DNA from: Fidelibacterota bacterium
Lineage (GTDB): Bacteria; Fidelibacterota; UBA8477; JABMPR01
Reading direction: 5' to 3'
DNA: 64,000 bases
NCBI GenBank assembly: GCA_016845065.1
Contig: JAERTG010000175.1
Coordinates: 124,001-188,000 of the forward strand
The position numbers and the translations under genes were made by a program. Below the pieces are notes generated by a model that saw nothing but the letters and a program-made list of their open reading frames with translations, was not told where the DNA came from and ran no database searches. Positions 27,495 through 36,318 of the stretch are shown in pieces. Positions within the stretch are counted from its first letter, which is position 1. The number at the start of each line of letters is the position of its first letter.

Positions 27495-29303
27495 CTACAT
27501 CAGAAATGACTTGATTGAGCCACTTATCTGTGCTTCGGAATATTTCTTAACGTCAAAGACTTTGTAATCTAATCCCCACTTGGCGATGACGGCATCAAGA
27601 AGACTCGGCCGCACCGTCCAAATCATCCTTCTTTTACTCTTAACCAGTTCATTCATACAGATTCCCCAGCCCTCATCCTTCAATTCGAGGTGTCCAATTT
27701 CATCGATTATGACGATATTCCCTGATAGCTGCGGAGGAATTGAATTCAAGATTTTACATCCAAAATCAAGCCCAGGACGTCTAAAATTAAAAGGTCCAGC
27801 CTGCCATTCTGATACAGGTCCCGATCTCTCACACAGGAGTTCAGATGCTTGACTTCTAATATCAACGATCCGATAGGCATCTCTTTCATTCTCAACCCAA
27901 TCACCTATTGAATAAAAGCCATGAATATCAATTCCTTCTAAACTCTCATTCTCTATAATTGATTTAATCATGTTGGTTTTGCCATCACCAGAATTGCCAG
28001 TTAAAATGATGACTCTGGGATTATCCGAATGATGCTCCACCCGAAGATCTTCAAGTGCGGCAAGTAATTGACTCAAGGTTTGGAATGGATGTCGCCAGAT
28101 ACCATCGATTTCAGAAACACGTTTCAGGAGTTGTGGTAAAACTTCAAACGCCAGGGAAATGGAATCAAAGAGTACACCCATCCCGATGCGAGTAAACCAA
28201 TCTATGATTCGGGGATTTCGCATCTCAATACTAAGGGCTGAAAACGCAAAAATTACCAGCAATGCCCTGATCGCCATTGAGATACCGGTTTCAAGTCCAA
28301 TAAGTAACGAAGCGACACTATCCCACCCTCCTAGCAGGAGCCCGGACAAAGCCATCATGGCAATAAGCTGGATCCAGAGCTGGGGTCGTTTCAAACGTTT
28401 TAATGATCTGTTATACCTGAAGATGTTAACAGTGACATAGGCGATGACCAGAAACCCTCCGAGTGGAATCGAAAAATCACTGAGATAAGTGAGGCCCAGG
28501 ATAAGGATTATCAGATTAAACATGAGGAGAAGCACGGAATATGGCTGTCTAGCTGAAGCTACCAGGAGGCTTTCCTGATTGGAGGATGTTTCAAGTTTTG
28601 TATCGGGAAAGGAAATTGATTTCTGAGATCGGATATTTCTATACGATAGCCCCGCCACCAATGCGCCGAAGCTTAAATCAATGATGAATATGGCTCGGAC
28701 TAGATCAAAAGGAGCATCGCCCTCAAATCCAAAACTTCTTGATGCCATAAAATAGAGTTGCTCATAAAGCTTGATGAAATCAGGACCATAGGTCATGAGG
28801 AGGACAAATATTTTTTGAAATAGGCTCCATGAAACTGCTATAGCACCTCCCAGCACAAAGCCAGGCCACTTCCCCCGAAATAGCCGCACAAATAATTCCA
28901 GGATCACGCCTTCCATAAAGATACCAATCATGGGTCCAAAGATGATGGCTGAGGGAGATATGGATTTCATTGTGGCAGTAACAAGAGCAGTCCGCCAAAA
29001 TAATCCTTTGACTGGCCATAACTTGTAGCCATTGATCATGAGAATCAATCCTACTGAAGCCAGAAAGGTTCCCGAAAAGGGGATATGTAAATTATGGAGA
29101 AAACTACCCAGGATGATTTCAATGGAAGCCCAAAGACTACCTAACATAGCAGCCTTAAGCCAGGTGTCAGGTAAAACCTTGCGGTTCCTTTGTGCAGCCC
29201 CTAAAGGGCTATGATCCTTCATACTAGATTCATTGAAGGATGAATATTTTGTTTCAACATGACTTCTCTTTCCAAATACGGGAGCTGATTTCCTCATTTC
29301 CAA
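27495..29303 (-). CDS. Three-part fusion: ECF-type S-like and T-like membrane domains plus THEP1-like NTPase
   Basis: 602 residues, three regions. Residues 45-225 are about six hydrophobic helices (LGSLWASIEIILGSFLHNL, then FGPMIGIFMEGVILELF) resembling a substrate-binding S component of energy-coupling-factor vitamin transporters. Residues 255-420 form further helices ending in SISLAFEVLPQLLKRVSEID, which looks like the EcfT/CbiQ coupling region. Residues 430-602 are a P-loop NTPase with Walker A GNSGDGKT (436-443) and Walker B IVIIDEIGHLEL, like THEP1 nucleoside triphosphatases, not an ABC ATPase (no LSGGQ). Role unknown; a transporter energised by an unusual NTPase is one reading. Starts at TTG 29303 or ATG 29297; ATG 29222 is also possible. 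Confidence 0.65.
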   Translation of the reverse strand: MEMRKSAPVFGKRSHVETKYSSFNESSMKDHSPLGAAQRNRKVLPDTWLKAAMLGSLWASIEIILGSFLHNLHIPFSGTFLASVGLILMINGYKLWPVKGLFWRTALVTATMKSISPSAIIFGPMIGIFMEGVILELFVRLFRGKWPGFVLGGAIAVSWSLFQKIFVLLMTYGPDFIKLYEQLYFMASRSFGFEGDAPFDLVRAIFIIDLSFGALVAGLSYRNIRSQKSISFPDTKLETSSNQESLLVASARQPYSVLLLMFNLIILILGLTYLSDFSIPLGGFLVIAYVTVNIFRYNRSLKRLKRPQLWIQLIAMMALSGLLLGGWDSVASLLIGLETGISMAIRALLVIFAFSALSIEMRNPRIIDWFTRIGMGVLFDSISLAFEVLPQLLKRVSEIDGIWRHPFQTLSQLLAALEDLRVEHHSDNPRVIILTGNSGDGKTNMIKSIIENESLEGIDIHGFYSIGDWVENERDAYRIVDIRSQASELLCERSGPVSEWQAGPFNFRRPGLDFGCKILNSIPPQLSGNIVIIDEIGHLELKDEGWGICMNELVKSKRRMIWTVRPSLLDAVIAKWGLDYKVFDVKKYSEAQISGSIKSFLM

Positions 29304-29574
29304 GAAAACCGTGTCGGTCTCAGATCATATCCATAAAGAACTTAGATCCTTTGACTAGGAGATTAATGTTTTTAAAAATTGAAAACCTACAATATTATAA
29401 AAAGCTTGATAAATCTAAGGTAGGATTGCACTGATCAAAATATTTCAAACACAATGGAAGATTAATTCTTCTGCTCGACTTGAATGGGAGTGCAAAATTT
29501 TTGTTGAATACCGTGTTTGGCAGAATTTATGCACACCAGTAGATGTACAAAATAATCAAACGAAGGAGACATAA

Positions 29575-30153
29575 ATGGCTAAAAGTGTGAGGGGTACTCA
29601 AACTGAAAAGAACTTGCTGGTCGCTTTTGCAGGTGAATCTCAAGCAAGAAATCGATACAACTATTTCGCAAGTGCTGCGAAAAAAGAAGGCTTGGTTCAG
29701 ATCTCTCAAATATTTGCTGAAACAGCAGATCAGGAGAAAGAACATGCTAAACGATTTTTCAAATTTTTGGAAGGTGGTGAGATAGAGATCACTGAAACCT
29801 TTCCAGCTGGTGCGATTGGATCTACCCTCGAGAATCTAAAAGCTGCTGCTGCAGGTGAAGAATATGAGTGGACTACCATGTACCCCGAGTTTGCCAAAAT
29901 AGCACGAGATGAAGGTTTCAATGCCATCGCAAAGGCTTTTGAAAGCATTGCAATCGCAGAGAAACAACATGGGAAACGTTATGCAGATTTGGCCAAGAAT
30001 CTTGAGGAGGGTAAAGTCTTCAAGCGTAATGGCAAGGTAGTATGGCGCTGCATCAATTGTGGATACCTCCACGAAGGCGATGATGCTCCTAAAATGTGTC
30101 CAGCCTGTCTCCACCCACAGGAGTATTTCGAGCTCTTAGGTGAAAACTGGTAG
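29575..30153 (+). CDS. rbr: Rubrerythrin
   Basis: 192-residue non-haem iron protein that reduces hydrogen peroxide in anaerobes and microaerophiles. The ferritin-like di-iron domain (1-145) shows the Glu/His motifs GESQARNRY, DQEKEHAKR, EYEWTTMYPEF and IAIAEKQHGKRY. The C-terminal rubredoxin-like iron site is CINCGY...CPACLH. GAAGGAG precedes the ATG. The gene is monocistronic, ending in a clear terminator. Confidence 0.97.
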   Translation: MAKSVRGTQTEKNLLVAFAGESQARNRYNYFASAAKKEGLVQISQIFAETADQEKEHAKRFFKFLEGGEIEITETFPAGAIGSTLENLKAAAAGEEYEWTTMYPEFAKIARDEGFNAIAKAFESIAIAEKQHGKRYADLAKNLEEGKVFKRNGKVVWRCINCGYLHEGDDAPKMCPACLHPQEYFELLGENW

Positions 30154-30176
30154 GTAGCTGGATTATAGAAAATCAA

Positions 30177-30207
30177 AGAGCCCTCTATATGCAGGGCTCT
30201 TTTTTTG
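30177..30207 (+). terminator. Rho-independent terminator after rubrerythrin
   Basis: AGAGCCCT (30177-30184) pairs with AGGGCTCT (30193-30200) and is followed by seven T. Confidence 0.88.
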
Positions 30208-30217
30208 TGAGATAAAC

Positions 30218-30592
30218 TTAAGAAGTTCCGGGATGTTCGTCCAGGTCCAGCCAGGCCCAGCCCACCAGAATAAAAACGAAGACAACAATTACCATAAAGG
30301 GTTGCGACAGCAATTCAGGGAATTGAATACCATAACTTAAAATGGTGCGGGAAATGGTTAGTATCGATACTTCAATAGGTCTCCAGAAGTAGATTAACAT
30401 TCCAGCACCCCACAAAATAAGAATTGTATTTAGCATTAAGGCGAACCTATCCATGAAGAATAGCTTTTCAGGATTGAGTGAAGCTGGTATTGCCAGTAAT
30501 TGATGCTCAAGATGAGCTGGTGGATCCTCCCAGGATTTTTCAAGTAATTTGTCGATACCATCTTGTGAGTCAAAATTTTCAGGTCTCATCAT
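30218..30592 (-). CDS. Small membrane protein, putative anti-sigma factor
   Basis: 124 residues: a hydrophilic, acidic N-terminus of about 45 residues, then two membrane helices (roughly 52-70 and 98-116). No zinc-finger Cys/His motif of classical anti-sigma factors is seen. It begins inside the 3' end of the ECF sigma factor gene (14-nt overlap), with GGAGG five bases before its ATG. Position, size and topology fit a membrane-bound anti-sigma factor, with the N-terminus binding the sigma factor; this is inference from context, since the sequence itself is not one I recognise. Confidence 0.55.
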   Translation of the reverse strand: MMRPENFDSQDGIDKLLEKSWEDPPAHLEHQLLAIPASLNPEKLFFMDRFALMLNTILILWGAGMLIYFWRPIEVSILTISRTILSYGIQFPELLSQPFMVIVVFVFILVGWAWLDLDEHPGTS

Positions 30593-31130
30593 AGACCTCC
30601 AATAATAGTTTCCGTAAGTTTTGTTTTGCTCTTCGGATATGTGATTTCACGGTATTCAAGGGAATCTCCATGATATCAGCAACTTCAGAGTATTGAAATT
30701 CCTTTAAATAGTACAGGGTAATAGCATCAGACTGAAGCTTTGGTAAATTTGAGATAGCCTGTCTGATCTGGTTTTTCTGAACGTCCTGATAAAAAATCGC
30801 TTCAACATCACCTTTCTCCTCCACCAACTCTAGGTCCTCACGATCATCCAACGATACCATATTCAATGAATTCCGAGCTTCCCTTGAGATCATGGTGTGA
30901 CAAACATTAAGTGCAATTCGATAGATCCAGGTACCTAATTGGGAATCATTCCGAAAATTGCCTAATCCCTTGTAGACGCGCATAAAAGTCACTTGGCATA
31001 TGTCTTCAGCCAAAGTGGTCTGATTACTTTTCATGAGCGCTAGATTGTAAATTCGGTCGCTATGATCTCTAACAATCTCCTGAAAAGTTTGCTCTATTTT
31101 ACTTGAGCGATTGGTAATCATATTGATCAT
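30579..31130 (-). CDS. ECF (group 4) RNA polymerase sigma factor
   Basis: Sigma-70 region 2 begins at TFQEIVRDHSDRIYNLAL with the core-binding LAEDICQVTFMRVYKGL, and region 4 at AISNLPKLQSDAITLYYLKEFQYSEVADIM-type sequence, with the helix-turn-helix completed by PLNTVKSHIRRAKQNLRKLL. I place the start at ATG 31130 (183 residues; ATG 31121 also possible). Longer frames to GTG 31169 would run through a promoter-like element whose transcript should begin near 31132, so the mRNA may be leaderless. The next gene is a candidate anti-sigma factor, and the divergent neighbour carries the same promoter signature, implying autoregulation. Confidence 0.88.
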   Translation of the reverse strand: MINMITNRSSKIEQTFQEIVRDHSDRIYNLALMKSNQTTLAEDICQVTFMRVYKGLGNFRNDSQLGTWIYRIALNVCHTMISREARNSLNMVSLDDREDLELVEEKGDVEAIFYQDVQKNQIRQAISNLPKLQSDAITLYYLKEFQYSEVADIMEIPLNTVKSHIRRAKQNLRKLLLEVYDET

Positions 31131-31138
31131 ATTAATAC

Positions 31139-31168
31139 TTAGACCCATAAAGATGACATTTTGTTGCA
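31139..31168 (-). promoter_or_regulatory. Candidate ECF-sigma promoter of the sigma factor gene
   Basis: On the minus strand TGCAACA (31168-31162), a 17-bp gap, then GTCTAA (31144-31139). The same two elements with the same gap occur on the plus strand at 31212-31241. The -35 AAC core and GTC-containing -10 fit ECF sigma promoters. Confidence 0.6.
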
Positions 31169-31211
31169 CATTCCTGAAACATTTCTTTTAGTAAAAATAT
31201 TATCAAATAAC

Positions 31212-31241
31212 TGCAACAAATGTGATTCGGAAGTGGTCTAA
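31212..31241 (+). promoter_or_regulatory. Candidate ECF-sigma promoter of the divergent membrane protein gene
   Basis: TGCAACA (31212-31218), a 17-bp gap, GTCTAA (31236-31241), matching the divergent element at 31139-31168 in both boxes and in spacing. Transcription would start near 31248, ahead of the AGGAG site and the ATG at 31281. Confidence 0.6.
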
Positions 31242-31280
31242 TAACACGATGAAACAAAAACCAATTACAGGAGCATTATA

Positions 31281-31628
31281 ATGGAAGAAATGATTCCCAT
31301 CAGCATGTTTTTATCAGCCGCAGCCATAACGATTGTGGCTCTATACTTGAAACTTCAAAAAAGAAGAGTTGAAAGTGCAGAAATATTGGCCGCTATCGAG
31401 AAGGGCATCGAAGTCAAATTCCCTGATGAAAATAAATCCCGATTATTACCTGGTCTCATATGGCTTTTTCTGGGAATAATTATGACCCTAGGTATGGCTT
31501 TGGCCATCCCAGCTGACGCACCGTCCGGAATGTGGGTTTGGGGTTTAATCCCATCGGCTGTCGGAGCAGCTTATCTCATCGTCTATCGCATCGAACAACA
31601 AAAGGGAGATTCTGAAGAGAACTCCTAA
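31281..31628 (+). CDS. Small membrane protein, DUF6249-like
   Basis: 115 residues with an N-terminal membrane helix (about 5-23), a charged cytoplasmic segment with EILAAIEKGIEVKFP, and two further helices (about 53-70 and 79-97). The layout and the AIEKG motif resemble DUF6249 proteins, which often lie beside ECF sigma factors. Function unknown. It is transcribed away from the sigma factor from an apparently identical promoter, so it is a likely member of that regulon, possibly a second sensor or modulator. A strong terminator follows. Confidence 0.6.
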   Translation: MEEMIPISMFLSAAAITIVALYLKLQKRRVESAEILAAIEKGIEVKFPDENKSRLLPGLIWLFLGIIMTLGMALAIPADAPSGMWVWGLIPSAVGAAYLIVYRIEQQKGDSEENS

Positions 31629-31656
31629 TCTCTAATTAATCTTCCATTTTCATGAA

Positions 31657-31687
31657 AAGAAGGCAGGGGGTCCTGCCTTCTTTTTTT
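31657..31687 (+). terminator. Rho-independent terminator
   Basis: AAGAAGGCAGG (31657-31667), loop GGGT, CCTGCCTTCTT (31672-31682), then T-run to 31687. Ends the small membrane protein transcript. Confidence 0.9.
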
Positions 31688-31837
31688 ATACCCTTCTTTT
31701 GATCGTTTATCGCATTCTCACCACACTTATCGAAAACCAGCCATCACACCACAATAAGCGATTACATTGTTGGACGTGAACATTTCACCTGCCAGCAGGT
31801 TGATGTATAAGAGAATTAAACCGGAGAGTTACCAAGA

Positions 31838-34195
31838 ATGCGATATTACTATAAATGTTTTCTTTTTCTGATGTTAACCCTTGCCTCGCTCTCTACGGTG
31901 TTTGGTCAAAAAAACTCTGGTAGGATAAACGGATTTCTGAGAGATGCAGAGACGGGTGAGCCATTGCTCTATGCGAACGTTAGCTTGAAAAATTCAGGTA
32001 TTGGTGCCGCCACAAACAATACAGGATACTACATCATCACGAACATCCCTGCTGGAAACTATACGCTCCAGATCATGATGATGGGCTATGAAAGAACTGA
32101 GAAGGAAATCTCAGTGGTTGGAGGTTTGGAGGAGCGTCATGATTTTGAAATCAAGCCTGCTTCAATCGAAGGGGAGGAGGTAATTGTCACCGGTGACAGA
32201 CAGCGCTTTGAAAAAGAGATCGAAGTGAGTGCTGTAAGCCTGAGTATGCGTGATGTGAAAACCATGCCTGCATTTGTTGAGGCAGATATTTTTAGGACAA
32301 TTCAACTACTTCCTGGTGTGCAAGCCTCTAGCGATTTTTCCTCTGCTTTAGTTGTTAGGGGAGGTAGTCCTGACGAAAACCTCATCATGCTTGATGGAAT
32401 CGAAATCTATAACCCCTTTCATCTCGGAGGAGTGTTTTCAACCTTTAATGCTGATGCTATCGCAGATGCTGAATTTCTTGCTGGTGGTTTCCCCGCAAAG
32501 TATGGGAATCGCATATCCTCGGTGCTGAGTATTACTGGCAGGGAGGGTAATTCAAAAAACCATAAACTTTTCAAGGATAAAAAGCTGGGTCAATTTGTTG
32601 ATGTGAGCCAGGTTCGTGGTGAAGTAAACCTTTTAAGTTCTAAACTCCTTGCTGAAGGACCACTCTACAGGGGATCCTGGATGCTGTCAGGTCGTAGGAC
32701 TTACTTCGATCAAGTCGCCCGATTGTACTACTGGTACAATGATGAGCCTATGGAATGGAAGTATTACTTCTACGATGTCCAAGGGAAAATAGTCCAGAAC
32801 ATTAACTCCACGAACCAACTGATTTTGTCTCATTATGCTGGCCAGGATAAGATTTCTTTTGATCTAGGTCGATCTGATAACGAGGTGAATTTCAACTGGG
32901 ATTGGGGAAATACTACTAATAGCGCCCTATGGCGTTGGATCCCCAACTCCAAAGTCGTTTCCAAGTTGTCCTTTGCTAATACAAGCTATGAGTTCGATGT
33001 GAATATGGAGCTTACTGCTACTGATACTTCAGGACAGTCATCTTCCACCAGCTTTGTCATTTTTAACAAAATTGACGACTGGACATTGAAGGAAAGTCTC
33101 GAGTTTTTTATCTCCAATGAACACACCTTTACCACGGGTCTCGAAATAAAGGATCTTGGAATTGATTTTGAATTGGCACAGGGGGATCAAAAGCTGTTGG
33201 ACCAACACCAGAAAAATATGATCTACAGTGGGATTGTGCAGGAACGCTGGCAGCCAAATCCGGTTATCATGATGCAAACGGGGCTGAGAATCTCAAAATA
33301 CTCAGCACATGATAATCTCTACTATGAGCCAAGATTGGGTTTCAAATATTTACTCTCCACAAATATCGCATTAAAAGGAGCTTGGGGTAAATACAATCAG
33401 TTTCTCTTCACAGCTCAGGATGAGGATGCAATTTTGAGTATTGTGGATTTTTGGAATCCCATTCCTGAAAATTACAAAGCTAAATCGGTGGAACATTTTA
33501 TTCTTGGTATTGAGCAGTGGATAGGTGAAGGCTGGTTTACTAGTCTCGAAGGGTATTATAAACCTTACTCAAATACTCTTGTTATTAACCCCAATCAAAA
33601 TTTTTTAAACCAGGATGATGACTATACAGAGGGTACTGCTGAAATCTATGGCGCTGAGGTCCTGTTAAAGAAAAACAGTGGAAAACTGACGGGGTGGTTG
33701 GGTTATTCATATATGAAAAGTACTCAGAATTTCGATTTTAACGGTGATGGAGACATAATTGAGAGCGATGGAGAAATCTACAGCTCAAAATATGACCAGC
33801 CCCATAGTTTGAATTTGGTAGTCAATTACGCCCTGAATAAAAAAAACTCATTTGGTCTCACGGTGACCAATAGCAGTTCCAACCTGTACACCCCAACAGT
33901 TGGCTCAGTTTACACCCAGAATGGTGCCTTTGAATTGGCAAATCCTTACACCAATCAAACTGACTTAATGGGAACGAGAAACTCAGCTCGTTATCCAGAT
34001 TATTTCCGAATGGACGTGAGTTATTCAAGGCAGATCACTCCATTTGGGATTGATGGATTGTTTAAAATCCAGGTTATTAACACCACAAATCATTTTAATA
34101 CCTTTGTCTACAATTGGGATTTTGAAGCTGGTACTGTTGAAGGTATTGGCATGTTTCCCTTCTTTCCCACATTTGGCATCGAGTTCAAATTATAG
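31838..34195 (+). CDS. TonB-dependent outer-membrane receptor with CarboxypepD_reg-like domain
   Basis: 785 residues with a signal peptide (cleavage after VFGQ, near 24). Residues 28-112 form the carboxypeptidase-regulatory-like beta-sandwich (GRINGFLRDAETGEPLLYAN, GYYIITNIPAGNYTL). The plug domain follows at about 125-235 (LLPGVQAS, VVRGGSPDENLIMLDGIEIYNP split by the NPFHLGGVFSTFN segment), then a beta-barrel to the C-terminal Phe-Lys-Leu. It moves an unknown ligand through the outer membrane using TonB energy. The lipoprotein encoded next starts at the very next base, suggesting a receptor/lipoprotein pair. Confidence 0.93.
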   Translation: MRYYYKCFLFLMLTLASLSTVFGQKNSGRINGFLRDAETGEPLLYANVSLKNSGIGAATNNTGYYIITNIPAGNYTLQIMMMGYERTEKEISVVGGLEERHDFEIKPASIEGEEVIVTGDRQRFEKEIEVSAVSLSMRDVKTMPAFVEADIFRTIQLLPGVQASSDFSSALVVRGGSPDENLIMLDGIEIYNPFHLGGVFSTFNADAIADAEFLAGGFPAKYGNRISSVLSITGREGNSKNHKLFKDKKLGQFVDVSQVRGEVNLLSSKLLAEGPLYRGSWMLSGRRTYFDQVARLYYWYNDEPMEWKYYFYDVQGKIVQNINSTNQLILSHYAGQDKISFDLGRSDNEVNFNWDWGNTTNSALWRWIPNSKVVSKLSFANTSYEFDVNMELTATDTSGQSSSTSFVIFNKIDDWTLKESLEFFISNEHTFTTGLEIKDLGIDFELAQGDQKLLDQHQKNMIYSGIVQERWQPNPVIMMQTGLRISKYSAHDNLYYEPRLGFKYLLSTNIALKGAWGKYNQFLFTAQDEDAILSIVDFWNPIPENYKAKSVEHFILGIEQWIGEGWFTSLEGYYKPYSNTLVINPNQNFLNQDDDYTEGTAEIYGAEVLLKKNSGKLTGWLGYSYMKSTQNFDFNGDGDIIESDGEIYSSKYDQPHSLNLVVNYALNKKNSFGLTVTNSSSNLYTPTVGSVYTQNGAFELANPYTNQTDLMGTRNSARYPDYFRMDVSYSRQITPFGIDGLFKIQVINTTNHFNTFVYNWDFEAGTVEGIGMFPFFPTFGIEFKL

Positions 34196-35347
34196 GTGAT
34201 GATGATGAGAATATTTTACTATATAGCAACCAGGTTGATCAATCTTTTTTTGATTCCCATTTCCATCATATTTGTCCAATCGTGTACCGAAGAGCTAAGT
34301 ATTGCGGACTTTGCCGATGACTTCAAGAATTATGAGCAAGAGCTACGGATTGAAGGAGTCTTGAACTTAAGTGATTTTTCTGAATCAGTAATACGAGTGG
34401 ATAAAACTATTCTGGTAACTGATACCAGCCTTTACAACGGTATTGATGATAATGGTGACTGGGAAACTTTCTCTGATATAAACGGAAATGGTGTCTGGGA
34501 TGAAGGGGAACCTCTGAATGATGATATTGGGATCAAACAGCCTGGTCCAAATGATGTATACGAAGGTCGCGGGAATGGGATAGCTGATCCAGGTGAGCCA
34601 CATGTTGACGATTACATCGAAATTTTACCGCAAATTCATGATGCAACACTTCAGTCTGTTGTATTGAGGGAAACAGCAAGCCAGACTTTGATAGCTGAGT
34701 TTATATGGTCTGATAGTGCCGCCTGTTTTGATGAGGGTTTTGGAGATCAGGGTCCACCTTCTGAAATTGCTGAGGCGACTTTCATCAGATATTACTATGG
34801 TGGCTATGTTCCTGATGACAATTGGCAAGATGTTGAATTGACAGTTGGGACTGAATACACAGTCGAACTGACTACGTCAGATGGCCGTATTATTTCTGCA
34901 ACTACCACTACAGTGGCACCTCCCCTCAATATTGAATGGCCAGAAACAACTCAAGACGTCGATACCATCATCGTCACCAAAAATAATTATGCCTCCCTGA
35001 GCTGGAATACACCAATTGAGACGAATTTTTGTGGTGTTATCATGGATGAAGTGTTCCCTGGTGATTCCCTGCGAAGTTTTTATTCCAGTATGGCAGTGGC
35101 AATCAATCTGGACCAGGAAACCGGACTCCCACATTATCCCGCTAATTTCGTAGGTATCCCTTTGGGTCTCTATAAACTTTCAATTGAGTCCTATAGTTAC
35201 AATTATGGTAATTATGTGTATTCCGGGCTACCACTGAGAGATAGGGCACTTTCTAATTGGCGGGATGAAGCGGGAATTGTTGTACTGGGTGCTCTTGGAG
35301 CAAAGGCTCCAATTGATCTTTATCTCCGTTTTGTCGCAGCTGATTAA
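34196..35347 (+). CDS. Surface lipoprotein partnered with the TonB-dependent receptor (DUF4249-like)
   Basis: 383 residues; signal peptide ending in the lipobox FVQSC. Residues 75-135 contain acidic Gly/Asn repeats, DINGNGVWDEGEP and GRGNGIADPGEP, resembling calcium-binding loops. The C-terminal half is beta-rich (TVELTTSDGRIISATTTT). Order and size match the DUF4249 lipoproteins encoded directly after TonB-dependent receptors in Bacteroidetes, but the sequence match is loose. It starts at a GTG directly after the receptor stop and is followed by three ATG codons, so the exact start is uncertain. Overlaps the opposing epmA-like gene by 4 nt. Confidence 0.65.
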   Translation: MMMMRIFYYIATRLINLFLIPISIIFVQSCTEELSIADFADDFKNYEQELRIEGVLNLSDFSESVIRVDKTILVTDTSLYNGIDDNGDWETFSDINGNGVWDEGEPLNDDIGIKQPGPNDVYEGRGNGIADPGEPHVDDYIEILPQIHDATLQSVVLRETASQTLIAEFIWSDSAACFDEGFGDQGPPSEIAEATFIRYYYGGYVPDDNWQDVELTVGTEYTVELTTSDGRIISATTTTVAPPLNIEWPETTQDVDTIIVTKNNYASLSWNTPIETNFCGVIMDEVFPGDSLRSFYSSMAVAINLDQETGLPHYPANFVGIPLGLYKLSIESYSYNYGNYVYSGLPLRDRALSNWRDEAGIVVLGALGAKAPIDLYLRFVAAD

Positions 35348-36318
35348 TCTAAGGGGTGTAGAAAGAATTGACGGATATCCGTCTCACCTGTAAGCGCCAT
35401 TAATAAGCGCTCCACACCTATTGCAATGCCTCCTGTCGGGGGCATTTTGCCAACTGACTCTACAAAATCGAAGTCAATAGGGTGAGGTGGATAACCCAGG
35501 GTTTCACGTTCCCGGTTTGCATCTTCAAATCGCATAAGCTGCTCGCTAGAATCAGTTAACTCACTAAAAGCATTGCCTATTTCAAGGCCACAGATATAAA
35601 GCTCGAATCGTTCAGCCCAAATATTCTCAGGTGCCTTGAGTTTTGATAGAGCTGCCATGGAAGCAGGGTAATCATAAACAATTTCTGGTTGATTTATTCC
35701 AAGTCGAGGTTCGATTAATTTGAGCCATATCCTAAAGAAAATATCTTCAAAGCTATCATCTTCTGGGATGCTCTCATCCAACGCAGTAGCAGCTTCAGCT
35801 CGCCAGTACCCGGCATCCTTGATCCCTTTTTGAAGATCAAGCTTTGCATATATCAAAAAGCAGTTCTGTATTGATGTTCTTTTAACCTCACCCCAGGTAA
35901 AACCCTGTTTAAGATAGGGCACATCAAAAAGCTCATTCAAATACAGAAGTAAATTTTCCACATCGTCCATGATCTCTGTGTAAGAACCAGGTCTGTACCA
36001 TTCCAACATATTGAATTCAGGGTGATGCTGGGAACCAAGTTCGCCCTGGTTCCGAAAGACTCGCGCAATTTCAAATACCTTTTCGAAACCATCACCCAAA
36101 GCGCGCTTGATAGAAAATTCTGGGGAAGTTGGTAGATGAAACGTCTTCTCCAGACCATCATGCTGAACGTACTTTGTTGTAAAGCTGTGTAGATGTACTT
36201 CCATACCAGGTGATGATACCAGAAGGGGAGTTTCTATTTCAACGAAACCCATCTTCGTAAAAAACTTGCGTATCAGATTGATAAGTTGACGCTTCTGTTG
36301 TAACCTCAGCTGATTCAT
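35344..36318 (-). CDS. epmA: EpmA-like lysyl-tRNA synthetase paralogue (EF-P lysine ligase)
   Basis: 324 residues equal to a class II aminoacyl-tRNA synthetase core without the N-terminal anticodon-binding domain. Motif 2 is visible as VFEIARVFRNQGELGSQHHPEFNMLEWY and motif 3 as GIAIGVERLLMAL. EpmA attaches beta-lysine to elongation factor P so that ribosomes do not stall at polyproline. The partner aminomutase EpmB and EF-P are not in this window. An alternative is a truncated LysRS-like protein of other role. It is divergent from the polX-like gene. Confidence 0.88.
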   Translation of the reverse strand: MNQLRLQQKRQLINLIRKFFTKMGFVEIETPLLVSSPGMEVHLHSFTTKYVQHDGLEKTFHLPTSPEFSIKRALGDGFEKVFEIARVFRNQGELGSQHHPEFNMLEWYRPGSYTEIMDDVENLLLYLNELFDVPYLKQGFTWGEVKRTSIQNCFLIYAKLDLQKGIKDAGYWRAEAATALDESIPEDDSFEDIFFRIWLKLIEPRLGINQPEIVYDYPASMAALSKLKAPENIWAERFELYICGLEIGNAFSELTDSSEQLMRFEDANRERETLGYPPHPIDFDFVESVGKMPPTGGIAIGVERLLMALTGETDIRQFFLHPLD

